From: Vibrio parahaemolyticus
GTDB lineage: Bacteria; Pseudomonadota; Gammaproteobacteria; Enterobacterales; Vibrionaceae
Reading direction: 5' to 3'
Assembly: GCF_900460535.1 (NCBI RefSeq)
Contig: NZ_UHIL01000002.1
Location: 806,001-870,000, forward strand
Length of the DNA stretch: 64,000 nt
This document shows, piece after piece, positions 21,716-32,743 of this stretch (within the stretch, counting starts at the first letter, position 1; each line of letters opens with the position of its first letter). The translations under genes were made by a program, and so were the position numbers. The notes beneath the pieces were generated by a model. It had not been told where the DNA came from. It saw only the letters and a program-made list of their open reading frames with translations, and ran no database searches.

Positions 21716-22960
21716 TTGAAACTGAATCTTCATCTTACACCTCATTTTGGTCACGAAATAGACATACACGCACGTTTTAATAAACCTACTGTTGAGCGTT
21801 CGCAAGCGAGACAAAACTACGATATGTCTGAGACGATACTTAAGCGCACATACCTAACGAGTGAACAAAAGACACAAAAGCCAAGTTCACTGATTCCGCC
21901 TCAAACCTACCATGCGCAGTTGGCGCACCGTGTTCACCACTCGCCTCAATTTGAAAACGGCCGCGTTAAAAACGAGATGCCAAATGTCCCTAGTCCACAA
22001 TCATTCTGGCAGGTGTGTTGGAGTTATCTTGGTGGTAGAACGCCGTTGAGTCCTAACGAACATCTGCCACATTCCCCAATTCAACCCACGCAGTTTGCGC
22101 AGCGAAGTGAATCGATGCGCCTTACTTGGCTGGGCCATTCCACCATGCTGGTGGAGGTCGATGGCATTCGAATTCTGACCGATCCGGTATTTGATTACGC
22201 TTCTCCGTTCATCGCAAAAGCGTGGTTTGAACGCAATATTCCCAATACCCATGCCAGAGATTGTTTGCCGATTCCTGAAATCATCGTGATTTCGCACGAT
22301 CATTACGACCATTTAGAAGCATCGACCATACGTTTCTACGCCGATAAACCCGTGACGTTTTATGTACCCTTAGGGGTTGGCAAGCATCTGATAAAGTGGG
22401 GCGTTTGCGCAGACAACATCGTGGAATTCGATTGGTGGGATAGCGTGCACTATGCTGGAATCGAACTGATTTGTACGCCTGCTAACCATAATTCGGGTCG
22501 TACTTATTTCGATAAAAACGCGACCCTGTGGGCTTCTTGGGTCATCAAAGGAAAAGAAGAGACGCTCTATTTTAGTGGCGATTCAGCTTACGATTCGCAC
22601 TTTTCCGAGATCGCACAGCGATGTGGACCAATCGACATTGCCTGTTTGGAAGTGGCTGCCGATGTGAAAGGCCAAGGTTATCCGGTCGAAAACTGGGGGC
22701 ACATGCAGGCTCATCATACCGTGCAAGCGTTTCGCGATTTAAATGCGAAAAAACTGTTGCCAGTACATTGGGCTACATACGAGCTATTTACTCACCGTTG
22801 GGACGAACCGATTTTAGATTTGCTTGCCCATTGTCAAAAAGAACATATAACGCTGCTGACGCCAATGCCGGGGGAGAGTTTTCACGTTCATCAAGAACAT
22901 ATAAATAAACAATGGTGGCGAGAAAAAGAAATATGTGAGCCAGCTAGAATTTTGACTTAA
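21716..22960 (+). CDS. MBL-fold metallo-hydrolase (NAPE-PLD/RomA-like)
   Basis: Metallo-beta-lactamase fold protein of up to 414 residues. The zinc motif H-D-H-Y-D-H-L is near residue 196. The preceding W-L-G-H-S-T-M-L-V-E and I-L-T-D-P-V-F strands are typical of the NAPE-PLD/UlaG-like branch. Later ligands lie in N-H-N-S-G-R, F-S-G-D-S-A-Y-D and L-P-V-H-W-A-T-Y. The TTG start at 21716 gives the longest form; an ATG at 21824 would give 378 residues and keeps all domains, so the start is unsettled. Relatives hydrolyse phospholipid-like or phosphodiester substrates, but the substrate here is unknown. It is monocistronic, followed by a weak hairpin at 22999. Confidence 0.75.
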   Translation: MKLNLHLTPHFGHEIDIHARFNKPTVERSQARQNYDMSETILKRTYLTSEQKTQKPSSLIPPQTYHAQLAHRVHHSPQFENGRVKNEMPNVPSPQSFWQVCWSYLGGRTPLSPNEHLPHSPIQPTQFAQRSESMRLTWLGHSTMLVEVDGIRILTDPVFDYASPFIAKAWFERNIPNTHARDCLPIPEIIVISHDHYDHLEASTIRFYADKPVTFYVPLGVGKHLIKWGVCADNIVEFDWWDSVHYAGIELICTPANHNSGRTYFDKNATLWASWVIKGKEETLYFSGDSAYDSHFSEIAQRCGPIDIACLEVAADVKGQGYPVENWGHMQAHHTVQAFRDLNAKKLLPVHWATYELFTHRWDEPILDLLAHCQKEHITLLTPMPGESFHVHQEHINKQWWREKEICEPARILT

Positions 22961-22998
22961 TAATATGATCTTAATTCAATAATTATTTTGGAAATTAA

Positions 22999-23030
22999 CC
23001 TTGTTATTTTCAGAATATAACAAGGATTTT
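22999..23030 (+). terminator. Probable terminator after the MBL-fold gene
   Basis: Nine-base AT-rich stem CCTTGTTAT/ATAACAAGG with a nine-base loop, followed by ATTTTA. Modest strength. Confidence 0.55.
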
Positions 23031-23415
23031 ACTGGTCATTGAAATTAAAAATTTCCATAGATTCACTTTCCAATTGTGATCTCACGCTTTTATAAATCGA
23101 TTGGTGTCATTTTTTGATACTTTTCATCTGAAAATTTGCGCTCTTATCAGAAAAGTTTTAGTAAAAATCTTTGCCATCTTAATTTTACTCTTCAAAACAA
23201 TTATACTGACTATTATCTTGATAAGCCCATAGAGCAATGGCTATAACTTGTTCTGGGTGGGTGAAATGTATCCAGTTAAAGAAAAGTAAAAAATCTAATG
23301 GATAAGACATGTTTTACGCCAACAAGATAGAATATTGAGACCAAAATCACAAGAGTAGGACTCTCTTGAATTTATCATCATGGATGCTGAATAAATAAAA
23401 TACAGGCATTGTTCG
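23031..23415. other. AT-rich intergenic region without a recognisable gene
   Basis: About 385 bases, much richer in A and T than the flanks, with many short stops in all frames. A minus-strand ORF that starts inside the next gene (23295-23525) has no domain and a poor context. The region probably carries the promoter and regulatory sequence of the regulator at 23416. I see no clear hairpin or tRNA. Confidence 0.5.
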
Positions 23416-24183
23416 ATGAATAATTCTGCAACGTATTTACTTGCTGCTTTACGAGAAAAAATAAAAGAAAAAGGCATTGGATATTCCGAGCTTTCTATTG
23501 GACTTGGAATCCCGCTTTCTACCATAAAAAGGCAGCTTCACAATACGTCTCTTGGTTTAGATAAAATCTTGTTGTACGCCACGCACCTTGATACGGATTT
23601 GGTTGAGTTATCCATGCGAGGTAAGCAGCTGCAGCAAGAGAGTGAACAGTTTATCACCGACACCAACAGTGAGATTTTCCATCAATATCCTCACTTATTT
23701 GATTTTCTTTATCTTTTGCGTCGACCTGAGTGGTCTTTAGAAGAGATCGCACGGAGATACCAGCTGAGTGATACTTCCGTTGCGCTCTATTTACGTGCAC
23801 TAGAAATGATGGATTACATTGAACTTAAAGGGGATAAACACTATCAATTTAAAGATACAGGCCGCTTTATTTTTGAAGAAGGTTCAAATTTAGACACGCT
23901 ATTTGCACAGCGCTTTCGTGAAGAAGTGTTTAGCCACGATATTCGACCTCCAATTTGTGTTGGACGCATTGCGATTACCGAAGAACAAGAAGAAAAACTG
24001 GCAAATGAAGTGTACAACAAATTAATTGAGTTTGATGTTCAAAATAAAACCAGTGAAAACAGTCAACGACTAAAAAATGTTTTACTCACTTTTACGCCTG
24101 GTAATCAGATATTTTTGGCTGACACAATTCCGAATATTAATGGCGATTTATTAAAAGCCATCACTGTCGCTAAAGAAAAATAA
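23416..24183 (+). CDS. Two-HTH transcriptional regulator next to GH63 gene
   Basis: A 255-residue protein of a family I do not recognise by name. The first 70 residues look like an XRE-type helix-turn-helix (G-I-G-Y-S-E-L-S-I-G-L-G-I-P-L-S-T-I-K-R-Q-L). A second winged-helix-like segment follows at about 100-145 (S-L-E-E-I-A-R-R-Y-Q-L-S-D-T-S-V-A-L-Y-L-R-A-L-E-M-M). The C-terminal 100 residues have no recognisable motif and could bind ligand or mediate dimerisation. It precedes the GH63 lipoprotein gene by 115 bases on the same strand and probably controls it, perhaps through the palindrome at 24247. The surrounding DNA is AT-rich, unlike most of the window, which may indicate acquisition or relaxed constraint. 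Confidence 0.65.
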   Translation: MNNSATYLLAALREKIKEKGIGYSELSIGLGIPLSTIKRQLHNTSLGLDKILLYATHLDTDLVELSMRGKQLQQESEQFITDTNSEIFHQYPHLFDFLYLLRRPEWSLEEIARRYQLSDTSVALYLRALEMMDYIELKGDKHYQFKDTGRFIFEEGSNLDTLFAQRFREEVFSHDIRPPICVGRIAITEEQEEKLANEVYNKLIEFDVQNKTSENSQRLKNVLLTFTPGNQIFLADTIPNINGDLLKAITVAKEK

Positions 24184-24246
24184 AATAATAATTATTGGAA
24201 GCTCGTGCTTATTTAGTGCGAGCCGGGCTTCTGCACACTAAAAACA

Positions 24247-24264
24247 CTCATTTATATAAATGAG
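24247..24264. promoter_or_regulatory. 18-bp perfect palindrome in the GH63 leader
   Basis: CTCATTTATATAAATGAG, perfectly symmetric, 34 bases before the GH63 start codon. A second hairpin (24201-24223, GCTCGTGCT/AGTGCGAGC with two G-U pairs) follows the regulator stop without a T run. The palindrome is a good candidate operator for the upstream regulator. Confidence 0.5.
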
Positions 24265-24289
24265 AATATAAAAATAACGTAAATAATAG

Positions 24290-26989
<2,700 letters not shown>

Positions 26990-27071
26990 ATCGCACACAT
27001 TAGGCGCTTTGGATGACCCCCCCTAGCATTCGTAACGCTTAACGAACGATAATTCAGTGACAAATAAGACA

Positions 27072-27102
27072 AACCGGACTGTATTGGCAGTCCGGTTTTT
27101 TT
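27072..27102 (+). terminator. Terminator after the GH63 gene
   Basis: Ten-base stem AACCGGACTG/CAGTCCGGTT, loop TATTGG, then a T run of seven including the stem end. The minus strand offers only a weak U tract for the convergent macrodomain gene. Confidence 0.88.
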
Positions 27103-27123
27103 ATGCCTCTTGTCACAAAGATT

Positions 27124-27636
27124 TCAGTGCTGGGTCAGGGCGTGTTGCCATATCGAAAGCATCTCTTCACTAAACAAGTAAAAGCGCATGTCGAGTGCCG
27201 CGTATTCCGGTCTTTGGCAAACGGCCATCGCGACTTCTGCTGCTTCTTGGGGTGGGTAGCCATACACTCCGCAAGAAATCGCAGGCAGCGCCACACTTTG
27301 GCAGTGGTTGGCGAGCGCGAGATCCAGCGAACGTTGATATGCAGATTCCAACACCGCCTTTGGATCGGCGAATTTATCGTAAATTGGGCCAACGGCATGA
27401 ATGACGTAACGCGCGTTTAAATTGCCAGCCTCAGTAATGCGTGCGTCACCAAACGGGCATCGAATACCGTCGACATCCTCAACGGCATAACACGCATTGA
27501 TAAGCGCAGGCCCTGCTGCGCGATGAATGGCACCATCGACGCCACCTCCGCCGAGCATTCTCGGGTTTGCTGCATTCACGATGGCATCGACATGTGCGGT
27601 GGTGATGTCGCCTTGGACTAACGAGATCGCGTTCAT
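27124..27636 (-). CDS. ymdB: Macrodomain O-acetyl-ADP-ribose deacetylase
   Basis: A 170-residue single macrodomain. The N-terminal V-Q-G-D-I-T is followed by I-V-N-A-A-N-P-R-M-L-G-G-G-G-V-D-G-A-I-H-R-A-A-G-P, the ADP-ribose loop, and A-I-S-C-G-V-Y-G-Y-P-P. These match MacroD/YmdB enzymes, which remove acetyl from O-acetyl-ADP-ribose and can reverse ADP-ribosylation. In E. coli the protein also modulates RNase III. It lies 59 bases after a VOC gene on the same strand and may share its promoter. No DraT/DraG or toxin partner is adjacent. Confidence 0.9.
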   Translation of the reverse strand: MNAISLVQGDITTAHVDAIVNAANPRMLGGGGVDGAIHRAAGPALINACYAVEDVDGIRCPFGDARITEAGNLNARYVIHAVGPIYDKFADPKAVLESAYQRSLDLALANHCQSVALPAISCGVYGYPPQEAAEVAMAVCQRPEYAALDMRFYLFSEEMLSIWQHALTQH

Positions 27637-27695
27637 TTTTTTGAGCCTTCTACAATGGTGAGAAACAAATGGTCAGTAACAGAGTTAAGTGTAGC

Positions 27696-28121
27696 TTACT
27701 CATCAATCACTTGAGGTTTTAACTCGACGACATTTCCTTCCGGATCATGAATATAGAGTGAGCGACCGAACCCTTGTGCGCCGTAGCGCTTCGCAAAATC
27801 TTCGGTTTCAATGCCGTTCGAACGCAGATATTCCAGTATTTCATTTTCGCAAAAAGGCGCTAGTTGCAGGCAAAAATGGTCAATATTACGACCATTTTGA
27901 ACTGGTGGCTTTCCGCCAAGTTGCCCTAACTCGCTGTCCACCGTCACCACATCAATCAATGCGTTACCAGCCCTAAGCTGGGTTAAACCAAGCTCCATTA
28001 CTTCGCGCTCGACTGGGCAACCCAAAATATCTCGATAGAAATGCAACATGGCGTCGAGGTTGCACGTTCTTAACACGACATGATCAAGGGCTTGGATTGC
28101 GATTGGGTTGTTGGTGGGCAT
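27696..28121 (-). CDS. VOC (glyoxalase/bleomycin-resistance fold) protein
   Basis: A 141-residue VOC protein with two beta-alpha-beta-beta-beta units. Likely metal ligands are H14 (A-L-D-H-V-V-L-R), H in N-I-D-H-F-C-L and E in G-N-V-V-E-L-K. The Y-I-H-D-P-E-G-N-V-V-E-L ending is characteristic. The fold covers glyoxalase I, extradiol dioxygenases and fosfomycin or bleomycin resistance proteins, so I cannot assign a reaction. It starts after an AGGAG site. The 154 bases upstream to the LysR gene hold no gene. Confidence 0.8.
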   Translation of the reverse strand: MPTNNPIAIQALDHVVLRTCNLDAMLHFYRDILGCPVEREVMELGLTQLRAGNALIDVVTVDSELGQLGGKPPVQNGRNIDHFCLQLAPFCENEILEYLRSNGIETEDFAKRYGAQGFGRSLYIHDPEGNVVELKPQVIDE

Positions 28122-28275
28122 GCTTCACTCCTTTTGTGCGGTTATGGAAAAGTATACGACCTGAACGTCCATATTGATCGTTAAGCCATTTTTAACATAT
28201 GCACTTTTGGTCATAAAGAATGCATTTAAGAATAGAGAAAGAGTTTTTGGCGAAACGCCTTGATGTGCGACCGCG

Positions 28276-29118
28276 TCAGGCGTTTAGGCCTGCAGCAAAT
28301 TGGTCACGCGCCCAAGCTCGCAAACATTGATGGGAAGTGCTGGATTCATCTCGTTTATGGAAAATCAGTTTATAGCTGACCGGCTCGGAAAACATTGGAG
28401 TTTGAATGACTTGCAGATTCAAAGCCGATTGCCATTTCTGCGCCAAAGACAGGGGAAGCACGCCTAAGCAATCGTGTTTCGCCACATAAAGCATCATGCC
28501 AGAGAGCGATGTTGTCATCATTTCCACATCACGCTCTTGCAGCCCTGACTGGTGAATTTCGGTGTCGCTAACTGGGAAGTCTTCGTCTCCGACAAATCGA
28601 CAGTGCTTTTCAGAATAAAACCGTTCTTGTTCGATTTTTCCTGCGATACGTGGGTGATCTTGACGACAAATCACCACCATTGGTTCTTCAAAAATTGATT
28701 CACTGATAAACGATGGGTCATGAATGGTCGTTGGGCTAATAATCAAATCGATCTGTTTAAGTCGTAGATCATTCAATAACGAAGGTAAATCCGTATCGGC
28801 GCAAATGCTGATCGTGTTGGTTGGTGTGATGCGGTGGATCAGCGCCTCGTTACAGCTCAGGCGGAAAGTGCTTTGATCGGAAATGGCATCATTAATCATC
28901 GCAAACGCCTGATGAAATTTAGGTAGCAACTGATGCGCTACAGAAGTGAGTTTGATTTGTCGCCCATCCTTCACAAATAACGATTTGTTGGTTTCTTTTT
29001 CCAAACGCTTCATGGATGCGCTAATCGCAGGCTGAGTTAGCCCTAGGTGCTCTGCGGCGCGAGAGTAAGATTGATATTCAGCAACAATTAAAAAGGTTTG
29101 GATTAGATTAAAATCCAT
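28276..29118 (-). CDS. LysR-family regulator (DUF1254 gene neighbour)
   Basis: A 280-residue LysR-type protein, slightly shorter than usual. The N-terminal winged HTH is clear (F-L-I-V-A-E-Y-Q-S-Y-S-R-A-A-E-H-L-G-L-T-Q-P-A-I-S-A-S-M-K-R-L-E). The effector domain follows from about residue 90, with D-L-I-I-S-P and a typical C-terminal lobe. It lies downstream of the DUF1254/DUF1214 gene on the same strand, separated by a hairpin at 29211, so it should have its own promoter. LysR proteins often control a neighbour; here that could be the exported protein. The ligand is unknown. Confidence 0.83.
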   Translation of the reverse strand: MDFNLIQTFLIVAEYQSYSRAAEHLGLTQPAISASMKRLEKETNKSLFVKDGRQIKLTSVAHQLLPKFHQAFAMINDAISDQSTFRLSCNEALIHRITPTNTISICADTDLPSLLNDLRLKQIDLIISPTTIHDPSFISESIFEEPMVVICRQDHPRIAGKIEQERFYSEKHCRFVGDEDFPVSDTEIHQSGLQERDVEMMTTSLSGMMLYVAKHDCLGVLPLSLAQKWQSALNLQVIQTPMFSEPVSYKLIFHKRDESSTSHQCLRAWARDQFAAGLNA

Positions 29119-29210
29119 ACGATACCTAAATAAAAATAATCACTAGATTCAGTGGGCGTCTCTTTGATTTTTGGGCTTGATGTTCGCCCTAGACAACCAC
29201 CTTGAAATAA

Positions 29211-29242
29211 GCCTCCTTAACGTACTTACGAGCTAAGGAGGC
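29211..29242 (-). terminator. Terminator after the DUF1254/DUF1214 gene
   Basis: Nine-base stem GCCTCCTTA/TAAGGAGGC with a 14-base loop. On the minus strand TTATTTC follows. A good stem but weak U tract. Confidence 0.6.
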
Positions 29243-29269
29243 GACAGAGCAGTGGTTCGTTAAAACGAA

Positions 29270-30589
29270 TTATTTAACTACTTTGATCTCAGGCATTTGA
29301 TACTCACCACTTTGGATTGCATCGTCAGCGCCGTAGAAACGCATGATGGCGTAGAACGGTTTTTCAGGTACTGGCAAGAAGTTTGGATCGTCTGCACGGC
29401 CTTTCTCGTTCGCACTCATGTAAATGGTGTAGTAACCGTCTTTGTCCGCTTTCATGGTTCGGTCGCCACGGCTGTGACGGTTTAGGTCGTTTTTCGCCAT
29501 CAAACGGTTGTCGTTGCCGTAAATAGTAACAGACCAGAATTCGCTGACGTTCGGCGCTTTAAAGCGCATCACGTAATCATGCTTCGAACCATCCAGTTTT
29601 TGACCAGTGCTGTCGAAATCTGATTTACGGTAAGACGCTTCGATAGGTGGTAAGCCCCACTGACCAAGGTAAGTACCTTCTGCAAAAATATCGCGTGGCG
29701 CATCACCCAAGGTATCGCGTGTACCAAGCAACGTACGAGCATCTGTCATTTTAGGCGCAAGTTCGACGAGGTGTTCCATGCCTTTCTTCTCACCAATTTT
29801 TGCCAGTTTTAGCTGCTCAGGTGTGAAGTCAGTTTTGCATGGTTCAACGCCGATAGATTGGTATTTGTCCAACCACTGTTTGTCTGCACTACCCATCGAG
29901 CCATCACATAGCACGAAGTTCACGCGTTCAAGCCATGTTGAACTTTTTGGATCTGGGTACGTTCTTTGTACTGGTTTTGGCCCGTTCTTACCTAAATATT
30001 CCGATAGGGTACGAATGTTCCATTGGTCCATGTAGTTAAGCGCGACTTTCGCATCTTCGTCATTCACTGCCATGATGCGACCCATCAGCTTCACAAGATT
30101 GCTGTCTACGCGAACCACTTCGTCGACAGAAGCTGGCACTTCTCCTTGCCAATCTTGTGCTGCAAACATGAACTGGCCGCCTTTTGTGCCGCGAGTACGA
30201 GAACTGAACGCTGCGTTGGTGTAGTGGCCCATGTCCATTGTGTGCAAGATCCAGTAACGGCCTTCATCCATATCAGGCACGCTCACAATGACAGGTTCTG
30301 CAGCAACATCTAACCAACCCATAAGGTGAAGCGTATCGTTATTAATGGTTGGGTGAGCGGTGTAAGAGTCATCAGCTAGAGCTCGAATATTCTGAAAGCG
30401 GTTGAGCGGATAGTTGTTTTCTACCGCCGTGTGATAGAAAAACTTGTACGCTTCATCAATAGAGTAGCCGTAGATATAAGCATCTTCTGCAAGATCAACA
30501 TTGGTGTTAGCCGCAAATACAGGGCTGGCTCCTAGCGCTGATAATCCCAATAGAGTAACGAGTAATTTTTGTTTCATGGCTGGTTTCAT
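29270..30589 (-). CDS. Exported DUF1254/DUF1214 protein
   Basis: A 439-residue protein with a signal peptide ending V-F-A. The DUF1254 part (about 30-170) has A-Y-I-Y-G-Y-S-I-D-E-A-Y and M-G-W-L-D-V-A-A-E-P-V-I-V-S-V-P-D-M-D-E-G-R-Y-W. The DUF1214 part (about 315-435) has F-W-S-V-T-I-Y-G-N-D-N-R and F-Y-A-I-M-R-F-Y-G-A-D. The two domains usually occur together in periplasmic proteins with no settled biochemical role. An ATG five codons in (30577) is an alternative start. It is divergent from a LysR gene at 30719 and followed by another LysR gene, so dual control is possible. Substrate or stress link is unknown. Confidence 0.8.
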   Translation of the reverse strand: MKPAMKQKLLVTLLGLSALGASPVFAANTNVDLAEDAYIYGYSIDEAYKFFYHTAVENNYPLNRFQNIRALADDSYTAHPTINNDTLHLMGWLDVAAEPVIVSVPDMDEGRYWILHTMDMGHYTNAAFSSRTRGTKGGQFMFAAQDWQGEVPASVDEVVRVDSNLVKLMGRIMAVNDEDAKVALNYMDQWNIRTLSEYLGKNGPKPVQRTYPDPKSSTWLERVNFVLCDGSMGSADKQWLDKYQSIGVEPCKTDFTPEQLKLAKIGEKKGMEHLVELAPKMTDARTLLGTRDTLGDAPRDIFAEGTYLGQWGLPPIEASYRKSDFDSTGQKLDGSKHDYVMRFKAPNVSEFWSVTIYGNDNRLMAKNDLNRHSRGDRTMKADKDGYYTIYMSANEKGRADDPNFLPVPEKPFYAIMRFYGADDAIQSGEYQMPEIKVVK

Positions 30590-30718
30590 CCATTTGGTTG
30601 TGAGGATATGTTTCCAGCTAAGCTTAGTCGTTAACCCGTTTATTACAGAAATGAATTGTAGGTATTTAGTCTATATCAAAAGTGATATGCTTTGAGAAAA
30701 GCTAAAGAGATAACGTTG

Positions 30719-31633
30719 ATGAACTTTGATTACAATTTGCTCAAGGTGATTGCGGTGATTCTTGAAACACGCAACACCACAACGGCTGCGGAGCGTTTGT
30801 GCACCAGCCAGCCTGCTGTGAGCCGAAGCTTGCGTAAAATTCGGGATTTGTTTAACGACGACATTTTAGTGCGTAAGGGCACCAATATGGAGCTCACGCC
30901 GAAAGCCGAAGAGATCAAAGCGCAGCTTTCTGGGATCATCAACGACATCGATAAGCTAGTGAATGTTTCTCATAGTTTTGATCCCGCGACCGAAAGCAGT
31001 GTGCTGCGTGTTGCGATTAACTCGTCCATTGCGCAATGGTTTTCTGCCGCGTTTACTCAGCTGCTAGCCAAAGAATCGCCGTTTATGAACTTGGTGATCG
31101 AAGACTGGACGGAAACCACGCCAGACAAAATCGATGCGGGTGAAATCGCTTTTGGTATCAACTATTTCCCTATGGAATTGCCGAAGCATCTGGTTCAGAA
31201 GAAAGGCGGGCGGGACGATTTTGCTCTGGCCTGTCGCGCGATGCATCCGCATGGTGGCAAACGCATGTACTTGGATGACATTTCAGAGTACGCGTACGCG
31301 GTTCACATCATCCAACATTGGAATGAAAAAGAAGATCACATCTCGCGCTTATTACAGCCTTTTTTAGTTGTCCCAAGAATTCAACTGCGTACCACGCACA
31401 TCAACACCATTTTGAATTTGGTTGCGGATAGCGATGTGCTGTTTCCTTGTTCGCGTCACTTGATCAATCAGTTAGATAAGCGTTTTTCTTCTATCGAATT
31501 TGATGACGCGCTGCCGAAATTAGAGGGTAACTTCGGTTACGTTTACAGCGTAAAGCGCCGCAATGATCCGTTGATATTGTGGGTTAACAATACCGTTGAA
31601 TCGTTGATGAAGTCGTTAGGCATTGAGTCGTAA
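30719..31633 (+). CDS. LysR-family regulator divergent from the DUF1254 gene
   Basis: A 304-residue LysR protein from the ATG at 30719. An upstream TTG at 30692 would add nine poorly conserved residues. The HTH reads L-K-V-I-A-V-I-L-E-T-R-N-T-T-T-A-A-E-R-L, then T-S-Q-P-A-V-S-R-S-L-R-K-I-R. The effector-binding domain starts with L-R-V-A-I-N-S-S-I. The layout resembles LeuO/NodD-type regulators. It is 129 bases from the divergent exported-protein gene, the classic LysR target position. It converges on a VOC gene with a long hairpin between them. Confidence 0.85.
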   Translation: MNFDYNLLKVIAVILETRNTTTAAERLCTSQPAVSRSLRKIRDLFNDDILVRKGTNMELTPKAEEIKAQLSGIINDIDKLVNVSHSFDPATESSVLRVAINSSIAQWFSAAFTQLLAKESPFMNLVIEDWTETTPDKIDAGEIAFGINYFPMELPKHLVQKKGGRDDFALACRAMHPHGGKRMYLDDISEYAYAVHIIQHWNEKEDHISRLLQPFLVVPRIQLRTTHINTILNLVADSDVLFPCSRHLINQLDKRFSSIEFDDALPKLEGNFGYVYSVKRRNDPLILWVNNTVESLMKSLGIES

Positions 31634-31657
31634 CAATGGTTGGTAAAACGGTTTGAA

Positions 31658-31690
31658 CAACCGGGTTCGATAACGCATTGATCCCGGTTG
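31658..31690. terminator. Hairpin between convergent LysR and VOC genes
   Basis: Stem CAACCGGG/CCCGGTTG extended inward by TCGAT/ATTGA after one mismatch. Neither side has a real T run, so termination is possible but unproven. Confidence 0.45.
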
Positions 31691-31705
31691 TGTTGCTTGA
31701 TGCAA

Positions 31706-32191
31706 TTACTCGTATTCAGAAGCGTAAGTTTCTTCATAAGTGTGCGAGTAAAGCTCGAACAGGTTGCCGAATGGGTCTTCTAGATAAACCATTTTCGCAG
31801 GCTTGTTATCGTCTTCTGGGTGGTAACGCATGATGTCCATACGCACTTTGCCACCCAACGCTTCAGTGCGCTTGATTGCACTTTCAAAGTCGTCTGTCTG
31901 CAAACAGAAATGGAAGATACCGATGCGAGAAAAATCCACTTCATGGCGCTCTTGACGCTCTTTCATTTCAAATAACTCAAGTCCGATGCCATCGCTTGTC
32001 ACTAGATGCGCAATGTTGAAGCCTTTAAAGCCCTCACCAAAGACCGCAATACACATTCTGCCAATTGCGGTTTCGCGCTCTTCAATCACTTTCGTGTTGC
32101 CCATAACGACTTTTAGACCAAGCGCTTGCGTGTAAAACTCAACCGCTTTATCCATATCTCCGACCATAATACCGACATGATTCATTTTCAT
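31706..32191 (-). CDS. VOC-family protein (glyoxalase/epimerase-like)
   Basis: A 161-residue VOC protein. Likely ligands are H5 in M-N-H-V-G-I-M, E in G-I-G-L-E-L-F-E, H in G-I-F-H-F-C-L and E in G-N-L-F-E-L-Y. The ordering resembles methylmalonyl-CoA epimerase and lactoylglutathione lyase, but the H-x-x-x-D-x-E specifics do not decide between them. The start has GGGAG seven bases before it. The promoter (TATACT at 32244-32249 on the minus strand) lies just below one arm of a perfect 15-bp inverted repeat, indicating specific regulation. Confidence 0.8.
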   Translation of the reverse strand: MKMNHVGIMVGDMDKAVEFYTQALGLKVVMGNTKVIEERETAIGRMCIAVFGEGFKGFNIAHLVTSDGIGLELFEMKERQERHEVDFSRIGIFHFCLQTDDFESAIKRTEALGGKVRMDIMRYHPEDDNKPAKMVYLEDPFGNLFELYSHTYEETYASEYE

Positions 32192-32262
32192 TTGTTTGCT
32201 CCCAACATGTGTGCTTAAACGTTGTTTTGTTTCGATGTGGGAGAGTATATGGCGCGGTTTTA

Positions 32263-32309
32263 ATTACATAAAATTATCATAAATTATAAAAATAATAATT
32301 TTATGTAAT
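32263..32309. promoter_or_regulatory. Perfect 15-bp inverted repeat upstream of the VOC gene
   Basis: Arms ATTACATAAAATTAT (32263-32277) and ATAATTTTATGTAAT (32295-32309) are exact reverse complements 17 bases apart. The centres are 32 bp apart, about three helical turns. The proximal arm covers the -35 region expected for the TATACT -10 element of the VOC gene. Confidence 0.6.
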
Positions 32310-32329
32310 CAATATGAGCCAAGTTCGAG

Positions 32330-32647
32330 TTAATTGGCTAATGCCTCAACTGCTTGCTGTACCGAGGTGAAGTGTATTTTGATGATGCACCTTTGTGCGA
32401 GACAAAACTCATGCGACTGGATGAGTGACGTAACTTCCTCGACGGACAGAGTGCGTTCTTCCGGTTGTAAAACGGTGGTGTTCGAATCGTTGTATTGCAA
32501 CCCGAACGTGTTGCTATTTGAGTCAATTACGTAATCATCTGGCCCCAAAATGAGCGCTTCGCATTCGGAATCAAGATCAGCATGAGAACGCAAATAGATA
32601 AGTTCATCGTCGCCATCGAGTTTCAATAAACATGGCCATGTAACCAT
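32330..32647 (-). CDS. Small conserved protein, DUF4144-like
   Basis: A 105-residue acidic protein beginning M-V-T-W-P-C-L-L-K-L-D-G-D-D-E-L-I-Y-L. This start resembles the Vibrio DUF4144 family as I remember it; the assignment is not certain. There are no signal peptide, membrane helix or catalytic motifs. A GGAGG ribosome site sits four bases before the ATG. It is 96 bases downstream of a HAD gene on the same strand, which could be co-transcribed. Function unknown. Confidence 0.6.
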   Translation of the reverse strand: MVTWPCLLKLDGDDELIYLRSHADLDSECEALILGPDDYVIDSNSNTFGLQYNDSNTTVLQPEERTLSVEEVTSLIQSHEFCLAQRCIIKIHFTSVQQAVEALAN

Positions 32648-32743
32648 GGGGCCTCCAGTGTAGTGGCTAAAATTGTTTCAATGTCTGAAAGGGCAAGGTG
32701 AGCGCTGGCATTCAAGGTGTTGACCTTAAACCGCAGTCAAAAA

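Noticed and set aside
23295..23525. Minus-strand frame across the start of the two-HTH regulator
   Set aside because: No domain; it overlaps a well-supported coding sequence on the other strand.
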